Shown here in pieces: positions 1 to 7,663 of a stretch of DNA of 8,556 nucleotides. Under the pieces are notes generated by a model. The model searched no databases. It was not told the origin of the DNA and was given only the letters and a program-made list of their open reading frames with translations. A program made the translations under genes and the position numbers. The DNA is from Candidatus Odyssella thessalonicensis (GTDB lineage: Bacteria; Pseudomonadota; Alphaproteobacteria; Bin65), in the NCBI GenBank assembly GCA_005240015.1, contig SBBV01000365.1, positions 1 to 8,556 of the forward strand, written 5' to 3'. Positions within the stretch are counted from its first letter, which is position 1. The number at the start of each line of letters is the position of its first letter.

Positions 1-882
1 CGCCTCGAGGTCGTAGCCGCCCTCGAGCGCCGAGACGACGCGGCCCTTCGCGTGCTTCTCCGCGAGCCGGCACACCTCGGTCGTCGCCCAGCCGTAGTCG
101 TCCTCGACGAGGTTGAGCGAGGCGAGCGGGTCGTCGCGATGCGCGTCGAAGCCGGCGCTGATCAGCACGATGTCGGGCGCGAAGGCGTCGAGCGCCGGCA
201 GGATCGCGCGCTCGAAGGCGCGGCGGAACTCGGCCGAGCTGGCGCCGGCCGGCAGCGGCGCGTTGACGACGTTGCCGTCGATGCCGCGCTCGCGCTCGGA
301 GCCGGTGCCGGGGTAGAGCGGCCACTGATGCGTCGAGGCATAGAAGAGATCGGGGTCGCGCTCGAACATCGCCTGGGTGCCGTTGCCGTGATGGACGTCG
401 AAGTCGATCACCGCGACGCGGCGGAGGCCGTGGTTGGCGCGGGCATGCAGGCCGGCGAGCGCCACGTTGTTGAACAGGCAGAAGCCCATCGCCTGGTCCG
501 GCTCGGCATGGTGGCCGGGCGGGCGCACGGCGCAGAACGCATTCTTCGCCTCCCCGCGGGCGACCGCGTCGACCGCGGCGAAGGCGGCGCCGGCCGCCCG
601 CAGCGCCGCCTCGCGCGAGCCTGGCGAGACGATCGTGTCGCCGTCGATCATGGCGCGGCCCATCGGCGGGATCATGCCGAGGATGCGATCCACGAATTCG
701 GGCGGGTGGCCGAGCGTCAGGAGGCCGGGATCGGCCAGCGGCGCGTCGCGCCGCACGAGCGCGGCGAATTCGGGCGCTTCCAGCGCCTTCAAGATGGCGA
801 CGAGGCGCTGCGGGCGCTCGGGATGGCCGTGCCCCGGGTCGTGCTCGAGGCAGGCTGCGTGGGAAAACAGCAGGGTGGTCAA
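1..882 (-). CDS. Class II histone-deacetylase-like amidohydrolase (3' end outside window)
   Basis: Zn-dependent deacetylase of the bacterial HDAC/AcuC/HdaH superfamily. It would remove acetyl groups from acyl-lysine, acetylpolyamine or another amide; the substrate cannot be read from sequence. The minus strand encodes 294 residues before the window edge. Diagnostic blocks appear in order: HPERPQRL (20-27), RPPGHHAE (120-127) with the His pair H124/H125, GFCLFNN (133-139), DFDVHHGNGTQ (160-170), GFDAHRDDPL (244-253) and EGGYDL (287-292). By family knowledge D162, H164 and D246 are the zinc ligands and Y290 the transition-state tyrosine, so the active site is complete. Relatives run to roughly 310-370 residues, so only the C-terminus is missing. 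The start is probably TTG at 882: it gives the family-typical opening MTTLLFSHAACLEHDPGHGHPER, and no ATG or GTG lies nearby in frame. The only Shine-Dalgarno-like element is a weak GAGA about 6 nt upstream. It is divergent from the efflux genes. Confidence 0.93.
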   Translation of the reverse strand, partial: MTTLLFSHAACLEHDPGHGHPERPQRLVAILKALEAPEFAALVRRDAPLADPGLLTLGHPPEFVDRILGMIPPMGRAMIDGDTIVSPGSREAALRAAGAAFAAVDAVARGEAKNAFCAVRPPGHHAEPDQAMGFCLFNNVALAGLHARANHGLRRVAVIDFDVHHGNGTQAMFERDPDLFYASTHQWPLYPGTGSERERGIDGNVVNAPLPAGASSAEFRRAFERAILPALDAFAPDIVLISAGFDAHRDDPLASLNLVEDDYGWATTEVCRLAEKHAKGRVVSALEGGYDLEA

Positions 883-912
883 GGCAGTCTCGCGGCGTTT
901 CCTAGGGTTTAT

Positions 913-924
913 TTGGCCGGCCAA
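913..924. promoter_or_regulatory. 12-bp perfect palindrome in the divergent intergenic region
   Basis: TTGGCCGGCCAA reads the same on both strands. It lies 30 bp upstream of the deacetylase start codon and about 150 bp upstream of the adaptor start. The 883-1073 spacer between the two divergent genes otherwise holds GC-rich sequence with a few AT-rich patches. A palindrome here could bind a dimeric regulator acting on the deacetylase gene. In a GC-rich genome, GGCCGGCC alone can occur by chance, so this is only a candidate. No regulator gene is present in the window. Confidence 0.2.
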
Positions 925-995
925 CGGGCGGGGCCCGGGGCACGGCCATTGGGCGCTTATCACGATCTCGGGAAGAGGGTTAAATTCGCCCGCGT

Positions 996-1023
996 TTGCG
1001 CCAGCGACGGCATCCGTTAAGAT
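996..1023 (+). promoter_or_regulatory. Candidate sigma-70-type promoter for the efflux gene run
   Basis: A TTGCGC hexamer (996-1001) and a TAAGAT hexamer (1018-1023) are 16 bp apart. They match the TTGACA and TATAAT consensus at 3 and 4 of 6 positions. Transcription would start near 1030, giving a leader of about 44 nt before the adaptor ATG at 1074. The stretch around 1016-1040 is among the more AT-rich parts of the spacer, as expected for promoter melting. The match is weak and alternatives exist, for example the TATATG at about 1029. No clear operator overlaps it. Confidence 0.3.
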
Positions 1024-1073
1024 CGGCGTATATGTGATTAGCGGGCGTTCCGGCCGGAGTCGAGCGACCGAAC

Positions 1074-2324
1074 ATGAAACTCGTGCCTTTGGTCATCGGC
1101 GGGGTCGCGCTCGTAGCCGTCGCCTATGGCGGCTATGCAATGATGAACCCGGGGCCCAAGCAGGCCCCCACCTCGTCCCCGGCGACCCAGCCGCCGGGGA
1201 ACGCAGAGCCGCGCGCGGGCCGCCAGGCCGCTCTGCCGCCCGCACCCGTCGTCGTCGCGCAAGCCCGCACTGCGAGCGTGCCAGTGACCCTCGGCGTGAT
1301 CGGCAACGTCCAGGCCTATTCCGCGGTCGCGGTGAAGTCCCAGGTCGACGGACAGATCCTCGAGGTGCACTTCAAGGAAGGGCAGAACGTCAAGAAAGGC
1401 GATCTGCTGTTCACGCTCGATCAGCGGCCCTACGTCGCCGCCCTGCGCCAAGCCGAGGCCAACCTCGCCAAAGACAAGGCGATGCTCGACAAGGCCCGCG
1501 CCGATCTCGCGCGGCTCGAGGCGCTGGTCGCGAAAGATTTCACCTCGCGCGCCAACTACGACACCGCCAAGGCCAATGCCGCTTCGCTCGAAGCGACGAT
1601 CAAGGCCGACGAGGCGATGGTCGAGCAGGCGAAGCTCAAGCTCGAATACACGCGCATCACCGCGCCCATCGACGGCCGCGTCGGAAGCATCCTTGTCAAC
1701 GCCGGCAACCTGGTCAAAGCCAGCGACACCACGACCGCCGGCACGCTGGTCACGATCAACCAGATCCGGCCGATCTACGTGCAGTTCTCGGTGCCCGAGA
1801 GCCACCTTTCGGAGATCCGCGCGCGCATGGCCGCGGGCAAGATCTCGGTCAAGGCGCAGGTGCCGCAGGAGGATCGCCCCGCCGCCGAGGGCACGCTCAC
1901 CTTCATCAACAACGCGGTCGACACCGCCACCGGCACGATCCTCCTGAAGGCGACGTTCGAGAACGACGACGACCGGCTGGTGCCGGGCCAGTTCGTCAAC
2001 GTGACGGTCGAGCTTTCGGTCATCCCCCAGGCCGTGGTCGTGCCACCGGCCGCGGTGCAGGTCGGCCAGCGCGGGCACTACGTGTTCGTGGTCAAGCCCG
2101 ACAGCACGGTGGAGCTCCGCCTGGTGCGCGCCGGCATCACCACCGAGAGCCACGTCGTGATCCACGACGGCTTGAAGCCCGGCGAGCGCGTCGTCACCGA
2201 AGGCCAGCTCCGCCTCAGGCCGGGGACCCGGGTCACGGTGCGCCCGTCGTCGGGCGGGCCCCCGCCGCCGGGTGCGCCGTCGCCGCCCGGCCGCGCCGTC
2301 GGCCCCAACGGCCCGCCGGGCTGA
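1074..2324 (+). CDS. RND efflux periplasmic adaptor subunit (membrane fusion protein, MdtA/AcrA type)
   Basis: 416-residue adaptor that would link an inner-membrane RND permease to an outer-membrane channel. Residues 5-24 form a hydrophobic N-terminal segment with no lipobox Cys, so it is probably an uncleaved inner-membrane anchor or a Sec signal rather than a lipoprotein signal. A Pro/Ala-rich linker follows (about 25-57). The first half of the lipoyl domain is at about 84-116 (VDGQILEVHFKEGQNVKKGD), an alpha-helical hairpin at about 118-172, and the second lipoyl half at about 172-186 (YTRITAPIDGRVGSI). Next come a beta-barrel (about 205-305) and a membrane-proximal domain (about 310-390), which includes GLKPGERVV. 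The tail 391-416 is Pro/Gly-rich and probably disordered. Length fits the family (370-420 aa). The start is ATG 1074, with GAG 9 nt upstream and GGAG further up. It is followed after 13 nt by the permease, the usual order for this system. The exported substrate is unknown. Confidence 0.95.
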   Translation: MKLVPLVIGGVALVAVAYGGYAMMNPGPKQAPTSSPATQPPGNAEPRAGRQAALPPAPVVVAQARTASVPVTLGVIGNVQAYSAVAVKSQVDGQILEVHFKEGQNVKKGDLLFTLDQRPYVAALRQAEANLAKDKAMLDKARADLARLEALVAKDFTSRANYDTAKANAASLEATIKADEAMVEQAKLKLEYTRITAPIDGRVGSILVNAGNLVKASDTTTAGTLVTINQIRPIYVQFSVPESHLSEIRARMAAGKISVKAQVPQEDRPAAEGTLTFINNAVDTATGTILLKATFENDDDRLVPGQFVNVTVELSVIPQAVVVPPAAVQVGQRGHYVFVVKPDSTVELRLVRAGITTESHVVIHDGLKPGERVVTEGQLRLRPGTRVTVRPSSGGPPPPGAPSPPGRAVGPNGPPG

Positions 2325-2337
2325 GGACCGCGCCGCC

Positions 2338-5300
2338 GTGACACTGCCGGAGCTTTGCATCCGCCGACCGGTGATGACGACGCTGCTGATGGCAGCGTTC
2401 ATCATTTTCGGCGCGTTCGGCTACCGCTCGCTGCCGGTGAGCGAGCTGCCGAATGTCGAGTTTCCGACGATCCAGGTGACGGCGAGCCTGCCCGGCGCCG
2501 ACCCCGAAACCGTGGCGGCCTCGGTCGCGACCGTGCTCGAGGGCCAGTTCTCGACCATCGCCGGCATCGAGTCGATGACCTCGACGAGCGCCACCGGCAG
2601 CACGCGCATCACGCTGCAGTTCGCGCTCGACCGCGACATCGACGCGGCCGCGCAGGACGTGGTGGCGGCGATCGCGGCGGCGCAGCGGCGTCTGCCGCCG
2701 ACCATGCCGGCGCCGCCCTACATGCGCAAGGTGAACCCGGCGGACTTCCCGGTGCTCTACATCGCGATGAGCTCGCCGACCCTGCGGCTGCAGACGGTGA
2801 ACGAGTACGCGGAAACGCTGTTGGCACAGCAGATCTCGACCATCAACGGCGTGGCCCAGGTGCTGGTGTTCGGCTCGCAGAAGCGCGCCGTGCGCGTGCA
2901 GGTGAACCCCAACCTGCTCGCCGCGCGCGGCATCGGCATCGACGAAGTGCAGCGCGCGGTGGTGCAGGCCAATTCCAACCTGCCCACCGGCCAGCTCTCG
3001 GGTCCGGACAAGACGCTCACGGTGCGCGCCACCGGCCAGCTGTTCAAGACCGAGGCTTTCCTCGATCAGATCGTCGCCGTCAGAAATGGCGCGCCGGTGC
3101 GGCTGCGCGAGCTGGGCACGGTCATCGAGAGCGTCGAGAACGACAAGGTCGCGGCCTGGTACACGGGCGATCGCGCGATCATCCTCGCGATCCAGCGCCA
3201 GCCCGGGGTCAACACGATCGAGGTGGTCGAGAACATCCTCAAGATCCTGCCGAGCTTCCGCGAGGCGCTGCCGGCCTCGATCGATCTCAGGATCATGTAC
3301 GACCGCACGCAGTCGATCAAAGCCTCGATCCACGAGGTCCAGTTCACGCTCGTGCTCGCCGGCTGCCTCGTCATCCTCGTCATCTTCCTGTTCTTGCGGA
3401 ACATCTCGGCGACCATCATCCCGAGCTTGGCGCTGCCGATCTCGATCGTGGGCACGTTCGGCATCATGGCGGCGCTGGGCTACAGCCTCGACAATCTCTC
3501 GCTGCTGGCGCTCACGCTCGCGGTCGGCTACGTCGTCGACGACGCCATCGTCATGCTCGAGAACATCGTGCGCCACATCGAACAGGGCGAGAAGCCGTGG
3601 GACGCGGCGATCAAGGGCTCGCGCGAGATCGCGTTCACCATCGTGTCGATGACGGTCTCGCTCGTCGCGGTGTTCATCCCGGTGATGTTCATGGGCGGCG
3701 TGGTCGGGCGCCTGCTGCACGAGTTCGCGGTCACCATCACCGCTGCCATCGTCGTCTCGGGCATCGTCTCGGTGACGCTCACGCCGATGATGTGCAGCCG
3801 GTTCCTGCGCTCGCATCACGGGCAGCGGCACGGCGCGCTCTTCCGCATCAGCGAGGCCGGGTTCGCGGCGCTGCTGCGCGCCTATGACGCGAGCCTGCGA
3901 TGGTGCTTGAGCACGAAGTTCTTCGGCATCCGGTTCAAGTCGCGCTGGGCGCCGTCGAACAAGTTCTTCGTGTTCCTGATCTTCCTCGCCTCGATCGGCG
4001 GCACGGTCCACCTCTTCGGCGCCGTGCAGAAGGATTTCCTGCCGCTCGAGGACACCGGCCGCGTCTCGATGTTCACCGTGGGTGCCCAGGACGCCTCGTT
4101 CCAGGCCATGGTCGAGCAGCAGCAGAAGGTGGCCGACATCATCTTGAAGAACCCCAATGTCGAGGGGTTCATGTCGTCGGTCGGCGCGGGCGGGCCGCGC
4201 GCCACGGCGAATTCCGGCACGATGTTCCTGAAGCTGAAGCCGTTCGATCAGCGCGAGCGGAAGGCCGACGGCTCGCCCAAACGCGCGCAGGACATCGTCG
4301 TCGACATCCGCAACGCCACGCGCGGCGTCGCCGGACTCAACGTCTTCCCGCAGGTGCCGCCCACGATTCAGCTCGGCGGCTCGATCAGCCGCGGCGCCTA
4401 CCAGTTCACGATGCAGAGCCTCGACCTCGAGACGCTCTACGACTGGTCGGCGCGGCTCGAGCTGGCGGTGCGCGCGGCGCGCCTTCCTGACGGGCGACCA
4501 CTGTTCGCCGACGTCGGCACCGACCTCGACATCTCGAGCCCCAACGTCATCGTGACCATCGACCGCAACAAGGCGGCGACCCTGGGCGTGAGTGCCGAGA
4601 AGATTCAGGCCGCGCTCAACAGCGCCTACGGCTCGCAGCAGGTCTCGACGATCTACACCCAGAACAACCAGTATCAGGTGATCCTCGAGGTCGAGCCGCG
4701 CTACCGCAACGACCGCTCGGCGCTGGAGAAGCTCTATGTCAGCGCCTCGGGCGGCCAACTCGTGCCGATCGGCGCCTTCGCCACGATCCGCTCCGACGTG
4801 GGCCCGCTCACGGTCAACCACTCGGGCCAGCTGCCGTCGGTCACACTGTCGTTCAACCTGCCGCCCGGTGTCTCGCTCGGCACGGCGATCGCGCAGCTGC
4901 GCGCGATCGAGCGCGAGATCCGGCTGCCGGCCGCGATCTCGACCAGCCTCCAGGGCACGGCGCAGGCCTTCGCCAAGTCGACGCAGGGCCTCGGCATCCT
5001 GCTGCTGATGGCGATCCTCGTCGTCTACATCGTGCTCGGCATCCTCTACGAGAGCTTCATCCATCCGCTCACGATTCTCTCCGGCCTGCCTTCGGCGGCG
5101 GTGGGCGCGCTGCTCACGCTGATGGTGTTCAACACGCCGCTGTCGCTCTACGCCTTCGTCGGCATCATCATGCTCGTCGGCATCGTCAAGAAGAACGCGA
5201 TCATGATGATCGACTTCGCGCTCGCGAAGCAGCGCGGCGAGGGCAAGACCGATCCCGAAGCGGCGATCTACGAGGCCTGCCTCGTGCGCTTCCGCCCGAT

Positions 5301-5529
5301 CATGATGACGACGATGGCGGCCCTCCTCGGCACGCTGCCGATCGCGCTCGCCGCCGGCGGCGGCTCCGAGGCGCGCGTGCCGCTCGGCCTGGCGGTGGTC
5401 GGCGGCCTCGCCGTCTCACAGCTGCTGACGCTCTATCTTACGCCGGTGATCTTCATCTATCTCGACCGGCTGCAGCATTGGCGGCCGTTCCGCCGCAGGC
5501 CCGCGCCGATTCCGGCGCCCGCCGAGTAG
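2338..5529 (+). CDS. RND (HAE-1 / MdtB-MdtC-like) multidrug-type efflux permease
   Basis: 1063-residue proton-driven inner-membrane transporter, full length for HAE-1 RND pumps (about 1020-1070 aa). It opens with the family-typical LPELCIRRPVMTTLL, TM1 at about 12-30 and the SLPVSELPNVEFPTIQV strand. TM2 starts near 336. TM4 carries the proton-relay pair D401/D402 (GYVVDDAIVMLENI). The TM10 region carries K952 (GIVKKNAIMMIDFA), the counterpart of AcrB K940. The two porter/docking halves lie at about 31-335 and 563-884, and the last TM segments (about 985-1043) are intact. GTG 2338 is chosen because GAGG lies 11 nt upstream and the protein then begins like its relatives. An upstream GTG at 2272 would add a basic, disordered extension overlapping the adaptor. 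Only one permease is present, unlike the MdtB-MdtC pair, and no outer-membrane factor is encoded. The last 15 or so residues are Arg/Pro-rich and probably cytoplasmic. The substrate is not predictable. Confidence 0.95.
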   Translation: MTLPELCIRRPVMTTLLMAAFIIFGAFGYRSLPVSELPNVEFPTIQVTASLPGADPETVAASVATVLEGQFSTIAGIESMTSTSATGSTRITLQFALDRDIDAAAQDVVAAIAAAQRRLPPTMPAPPYMRKVNPADFPVLYIAMSSPTLRLQTVNEYAETLLAQQISTINGVAQVLVFGSQKRAVRVQVNPNLLAARGIGIDEVQRAVVQANSNLPTGQLSGPDKTLTVRATGQLFKTEAFLDQIVAVRNGAPVRLRELGTVIESVENDKVAAWYTGDRAIILAIQRQPGVNTIEVVENILKILPSFREALPASIDLRIMYDRTQSIKASIHEVQFTLVLAGCLVILVIFLFLRNISATIIPSLALPISIVGTFGIMAALGYSLDNLSLLALTLAVGYVVDDAIVMLENIVRHIEQGEKPWDAAIKGSREIAFTIVSMTVSLVAVFIPVMFMGGVVGRLLHEFAVTITAAIVVSGIVSVTLTPMMCSRFLRSHHGQRHGALFRISEAGFAALLRAYDASLRWCLSTKFFGIRFKSRWAPSNKFFVFLIFLASIGGTVHLFGAVQKDFLPLEDTGRVSMFTVGAQDASFQAMVEQQQKVADIILKNPNVEGFMSSVGAGGPRATANSGTMFLKLKPFDQRERKADGSPKRAQDIVVDIRNATRGVAGLNVFPQVPPTIQLGGSISRGAYQFTMQSLDLETLYDWSARLELAVRAARLPDGRPLFADVGTDLDISSPNVIVTIDRNKAATLGVSAEKIQAALNSAYGSQQVSTIYTQNNQYQVILEVEPRYRNDRSALEKLYVSASGGQLVPIGAFATIRSDVGPLTVNHSGQLPSVTLSFNLPPGVSLGTAIAQLRAIEREIRLPAAISTSLQGTAQAFAKSTQGLGILLLMAILVVYIVLGILYESFIHPLTILSGLPSAAVGALLTLMVFNTPLSLYAFVGIIMLVGIVKKNAIMMIDFALAKQRGEGKTDPEAAIYEACLVRFRPIMMTTMAALLGTLPIALAAGGGSEARVPLGLAVVGGLAVSQLLTLYLTPVIFIYLDRLQHWRPFRRRPAPIPAPAE

Positions 5530-5533
5530 CGCG

Positions 5534-6658
5534 ATGGTGGAGTACCGCTTCGCTATCGTCGGCGCGGGGATCGCCGGCGCCTCGGCCGGTTTCAATCTGG
5601 CGCCGCACGGCTCCACGCTCTTGCTCGAGCGCGAGAGCCAGCCCGGCTATCACAGCACCGGCCGCTCGGCCGCGCTCTACACCGAGACCTACGGCAACCG
5701 CGTCATCCGCGCGCTCACCATCGCGAGCCGGCCCTTCTTCGAGGCGCCGCCCAAGGGCTTCAGCGAGCATCCGCTGTTGACGCCGCGCGGTACGCTGGTG
5801 ATCGCGCGCGCCGATCAGCGCGCGAAGCTCGAAGCCGCGCTCGCCGAGTCGAAGGCGATCCTGCCGAGCGTCGAGGCCATGGATGCGGCGCGCGCCTCAG
5901 AGCTGTGCCCGACTTTCCGGCCCGGCTATCTCGACAGCGCGTTCTACGAGGAAGATGCGCGCGACATGGACGTGCACGCGATCCATCAGGGCTATCTGCG
6001 CGGCTTCCGCGCCGCGGGCGGGCGCCTCGTCTGCGATGCCGAGGTGCTCGGGCTCGCCCGCAACGGCGCCGGCTGGAAGATCGAAACGCCCGCCGGCGCG
6101 TTCACCGCCGACGTCGTCATCAACGCGGCCGGCGCCTGGGCCGACGTGCTCGCGCGCATGGCCGGCGCCAGCCCGGTGGGGCTCGTGCCGAAGCGGCGCA
6201 CCGCGGCCACGATCGAGCCGCCGGCCGGCGGCGATTTCCGCCGCTGGCCTGCCGTCATCGATGTCGACGAGCAATTCTACTGGAAGCCCGACGCCGGCCA
6301 GCTGCTGATCTCGCCGGCCGACGAGACGCCGGTGGAACCCCAGGACGTGCAGCCCGAGGAGCTCGATATCGCGCTCTGCGTCGATCGCATCGAGCGGGCC
6401 TCGACGCTCGCGATCCGCCGGATCGCGCGGAAATGGGCCGGGCTGCGCAGCTTCGTCAGGGACAAGACGCCGGTCGCGGGCTTTGCGCCCGATGCGCCCG
6501 GCTTCTTCTGGCTCGCCGGCCAGGGCGGCTACGGCATCATGACGAGCCCGGCCATGGGCCGGGTCGCGGCGGCGCTCGCGCGCGGGCTGGCGCTGCCGGC
6601 CGACATCGCCGCGCGCGGCGTTAGCCCCGCCGATTTGGCACCGGGCCGGCTCGCCTGA
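5534..6658 (+). CDS. FAD-dependent amino-acid/amine dehydrogenase, D-arginine dehydrogenase (DauA)-like
   Basis: 374-residue DAO-fold flavoprotein, expected to oxidise an amino acid or amine to an imino product that hydrolyses to the keto acid and ammonia. The Rossmann FAD site is GAGIAGAS (10-17), with E32 ending beta-2 to bind the ribose. GYHSTGRSAALY (38-49), VINAAGAWAD (195-204), PKRRTA (219-224), WAGLRSF (301-307) and FFWLAGQGGYGIMTSPAMG (324-342) closely follow Pseudomonas aeruginosa D-arginine dehydrogenase, as I recall it. Numbering aligns without gaps: Y53, R222, Y249 and R305 are kept, but H48 is Leu and E87 is Thr, so the side-chain pocket differs. ATG 5534 lies 4 nt after the permease stop, with a weak GAG inside the permease gene's end, which suggests translational coupling. 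There is no signal peptide, so it is probably cytoplasmic or membrane-associated. Family assignment is firm; substrate is open (another D-amino acid, an N-methyl amino acid or glycine-type amine). Confidence 0.9.
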   Translation: MVEYRFAIVGAGIAGASAGFNLAPHGSTLLLERESQPGYHSTGRSAALYTETYGNRVIRALTIASRPFFEAPPKGFSEHPLLTPRGTLVIARADQRAKLEAALAESKAILPSVEAMDAARASELCPTFRPGYLDSAFYEEDARDMDVHAIHQGYLRGFRAAGGRLVCDAEVLGLARNGAGWKIETPAGAFTADVVINAAGAWADVLARMAGASPVGLVPKRRTAATIEPPAGGDFRRWPAVIDVDEQFYWKPDAGQLLISPADETPVEPQDVQPEELDIALCVDRIERASTLAIRRIARKWAGLRSFVRDKTPVAGFAPDAPGFFWLAGQGGYGIMTSPAMGRVAAALARGLALPADIAARGVSPADLAPGRLA

Positions 6659-6669
6659 AGCGGCCGCTC

Positions 6670-7656
6670 ATGGCGCCGGTGATCGACGTCCACACGCACA
6701 ACTACACCGAGGGCTGGCTCAAGCTGATCCGCGAGCGCGGCGGGCCGGACTACGCCATCCGCGAGAGCGTCGACAGCCCGCTCACGCTGTTTCATCGCGG
6801 CGCCAGCTTCGGCCCGCTCACGCCGGCGCATTTCGACTTCGATCTCCGCGTCAAGAACATGAAGGCGGCCGGCGTCGACCTCGCGATCGTCACACTGTCG
6901 GCGCCGAGCGCCTTCTGGGGCGGGGCCCAAATCAGCGCCGAGGCTGCGCGCATCGCCAACGACGAGTTCGCCGCCGCGCAGACGGCGCACCCCGATCATT
7001 TCCGCTGGATGGCGACGCTGCCCTGGGAATATCCGGAAGCCGCCGTCGCCGAGCTCGACCGTGTGGTGAAGCTGGGCGCGCTCGGCGTGCTCGTGCTCGG
7101 CAACGTCAACGGCTATCACCTCACCGACCCGCAGTTCGCGCCGATCTGGCAGGCGATCGACGACCGCGCGTTGCCGGTGCTGCTGCATCCGACCGTGCCG
7201 CCCGGCGCCGAAGCGCTCGATCTTTCGCGCTACGCGCTCGTCGGCTCGATCGGCTTCATGGTCGATACCTCGGTCGCCGTCACCCGCATGCTCTTCGACG
7301 GTTTCTTCGATCGCTTTCCGAACCTAAAGCTGATCGCTTCGCATGCCGGCGGCACTTTGCCTTACGTCGCCGGCCGCCTCGACCGCGTCTACGAAACCGC
7401 CGCGCGCGCCCGCGTCCGCATCGCGCGCCCGCCCTCCGAGTATCTCCGCCACATCTACTACGACGCGGTCTGCTACCGGCAGGACGCGCTCCAGATGTGC
7501 GTCGATGTCGGCGGCGAGGGGCACGTGCTCTATGGCTCGGACTATCCGTTCAACTTCGGCGACATGGCGGGCTGCCTCGCGCGCGTCGACGCGCTTGCCA
7601 CTCCCGCGCGCGAGAAGGTGCGCGGCGCCAATGCGCTGCGCATCTTCGGGCTCTGA
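6670..7656 (+). CDS. Amidohydrolase_2 / ACMSD-type metal-dependent hydrolase or decarboxylase
   Basis: 328-residue TIM-barrel enzyme of the amidohydrolase superfamily. The branch includes aminocarboxymuconate-semialdehyde decarboxylase (ACMSD), gamma-resorcylate decarboxylase and 5-carboxyvanillate decarboxylase. The metal ligands are all visible: IDVHTH (H8, H10) on strand 1, LLHPT (H173), ASHAGG (H225) and YGSDYPF (D291) on strand 8. There is no carbamylated lysine motif, as expected for this branch. The length matches ACMSD relatives (about 320-340 aa). ATG 6670 follows the FAD gene's stop by 11 nt and puts the HxH motif at residues 8-10, as in the family; the ribosome site is weak. Members either decarboxylate aromatic or muconate acids non-oxidatively or hydrolyse lactones/amides. 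The sequence alone does not decide between these. Context suggests it acts in the same pathway as the flavoenzyme upstream. It is probably cytoplasmic, with no signal peptide. Confidence 0.9.
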   Translation: MAPVIDVHTHNYTEGWLKLIRERGGPDYAIRESVDSPLTLFHRGASFGPLTPAHFDFDLRVKNMKAAGVDLAIVTLSAPSAFWGGAQISAEAARIANDEFAAAQTAHPDHFRWMATLPWEYPEAAVAELDRVVKLGALGVLVLGNVNGYHLTDPQFAPIWQAIDDRALPVLLHPTVPPGAEALDLSRYALVGSIGFMVDTSVAVTRMLFDGFFDRFPNLKLIASHAGGTLPYVAGRLDRVYETAARARVRIARPPSEYLRHIYYDAVCYRQDALQMCVDVGGEGHVLYGSDYPFNFGDMAGCLARVDALATPAREKVRGANALRIFGL

Positions 7657-7663
7657 GCGGCGC

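Noticed and set aside
52..1020. 322-codon plus-strand frame opposite the deacetylase
   Set aside because: It is antisense to the deacetylase, whose motifs are unmistakable on the minus strand.
2272..2337. GTG at 2272 as the permease start
   Set aside because: It would add 22 basic, disordered residues overlapping the adaptor gene. GTG 2338 has a GAGG upstream and gives the family N-terminus.
434..2341. 635-codon plus-strand frame running over the deacetylase, the spacer and the adaptor
   Set aside because: It crosses two well-supported genes in other frames or strands, and its translation is Arg/Ala/Pro-rich without motifs.
1038..2405. 455-codon minus-strand frame opposite the adaptor
   Set aside because: A compositional shadow with no recognisable domain; the adaptor on the plus strand is certain.
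2233..5064. 943-codon open frame on the minus strand antisense to the RND permease
   Set aside because: Its translation is Arg/Asp/His-rich low-complexity sequence with no domain, as expected for a shadow of a high-GC3 gene. The plus strand here encodes a clear RND pump.
7343..7663. Longer N-terminus for the 94-aa protein
   Set aside because: The extra 107 codons overlap the amidohydrolase gene and translate to Ser/Arg/Ala-rich sequence typical of an out-of-frame reading.
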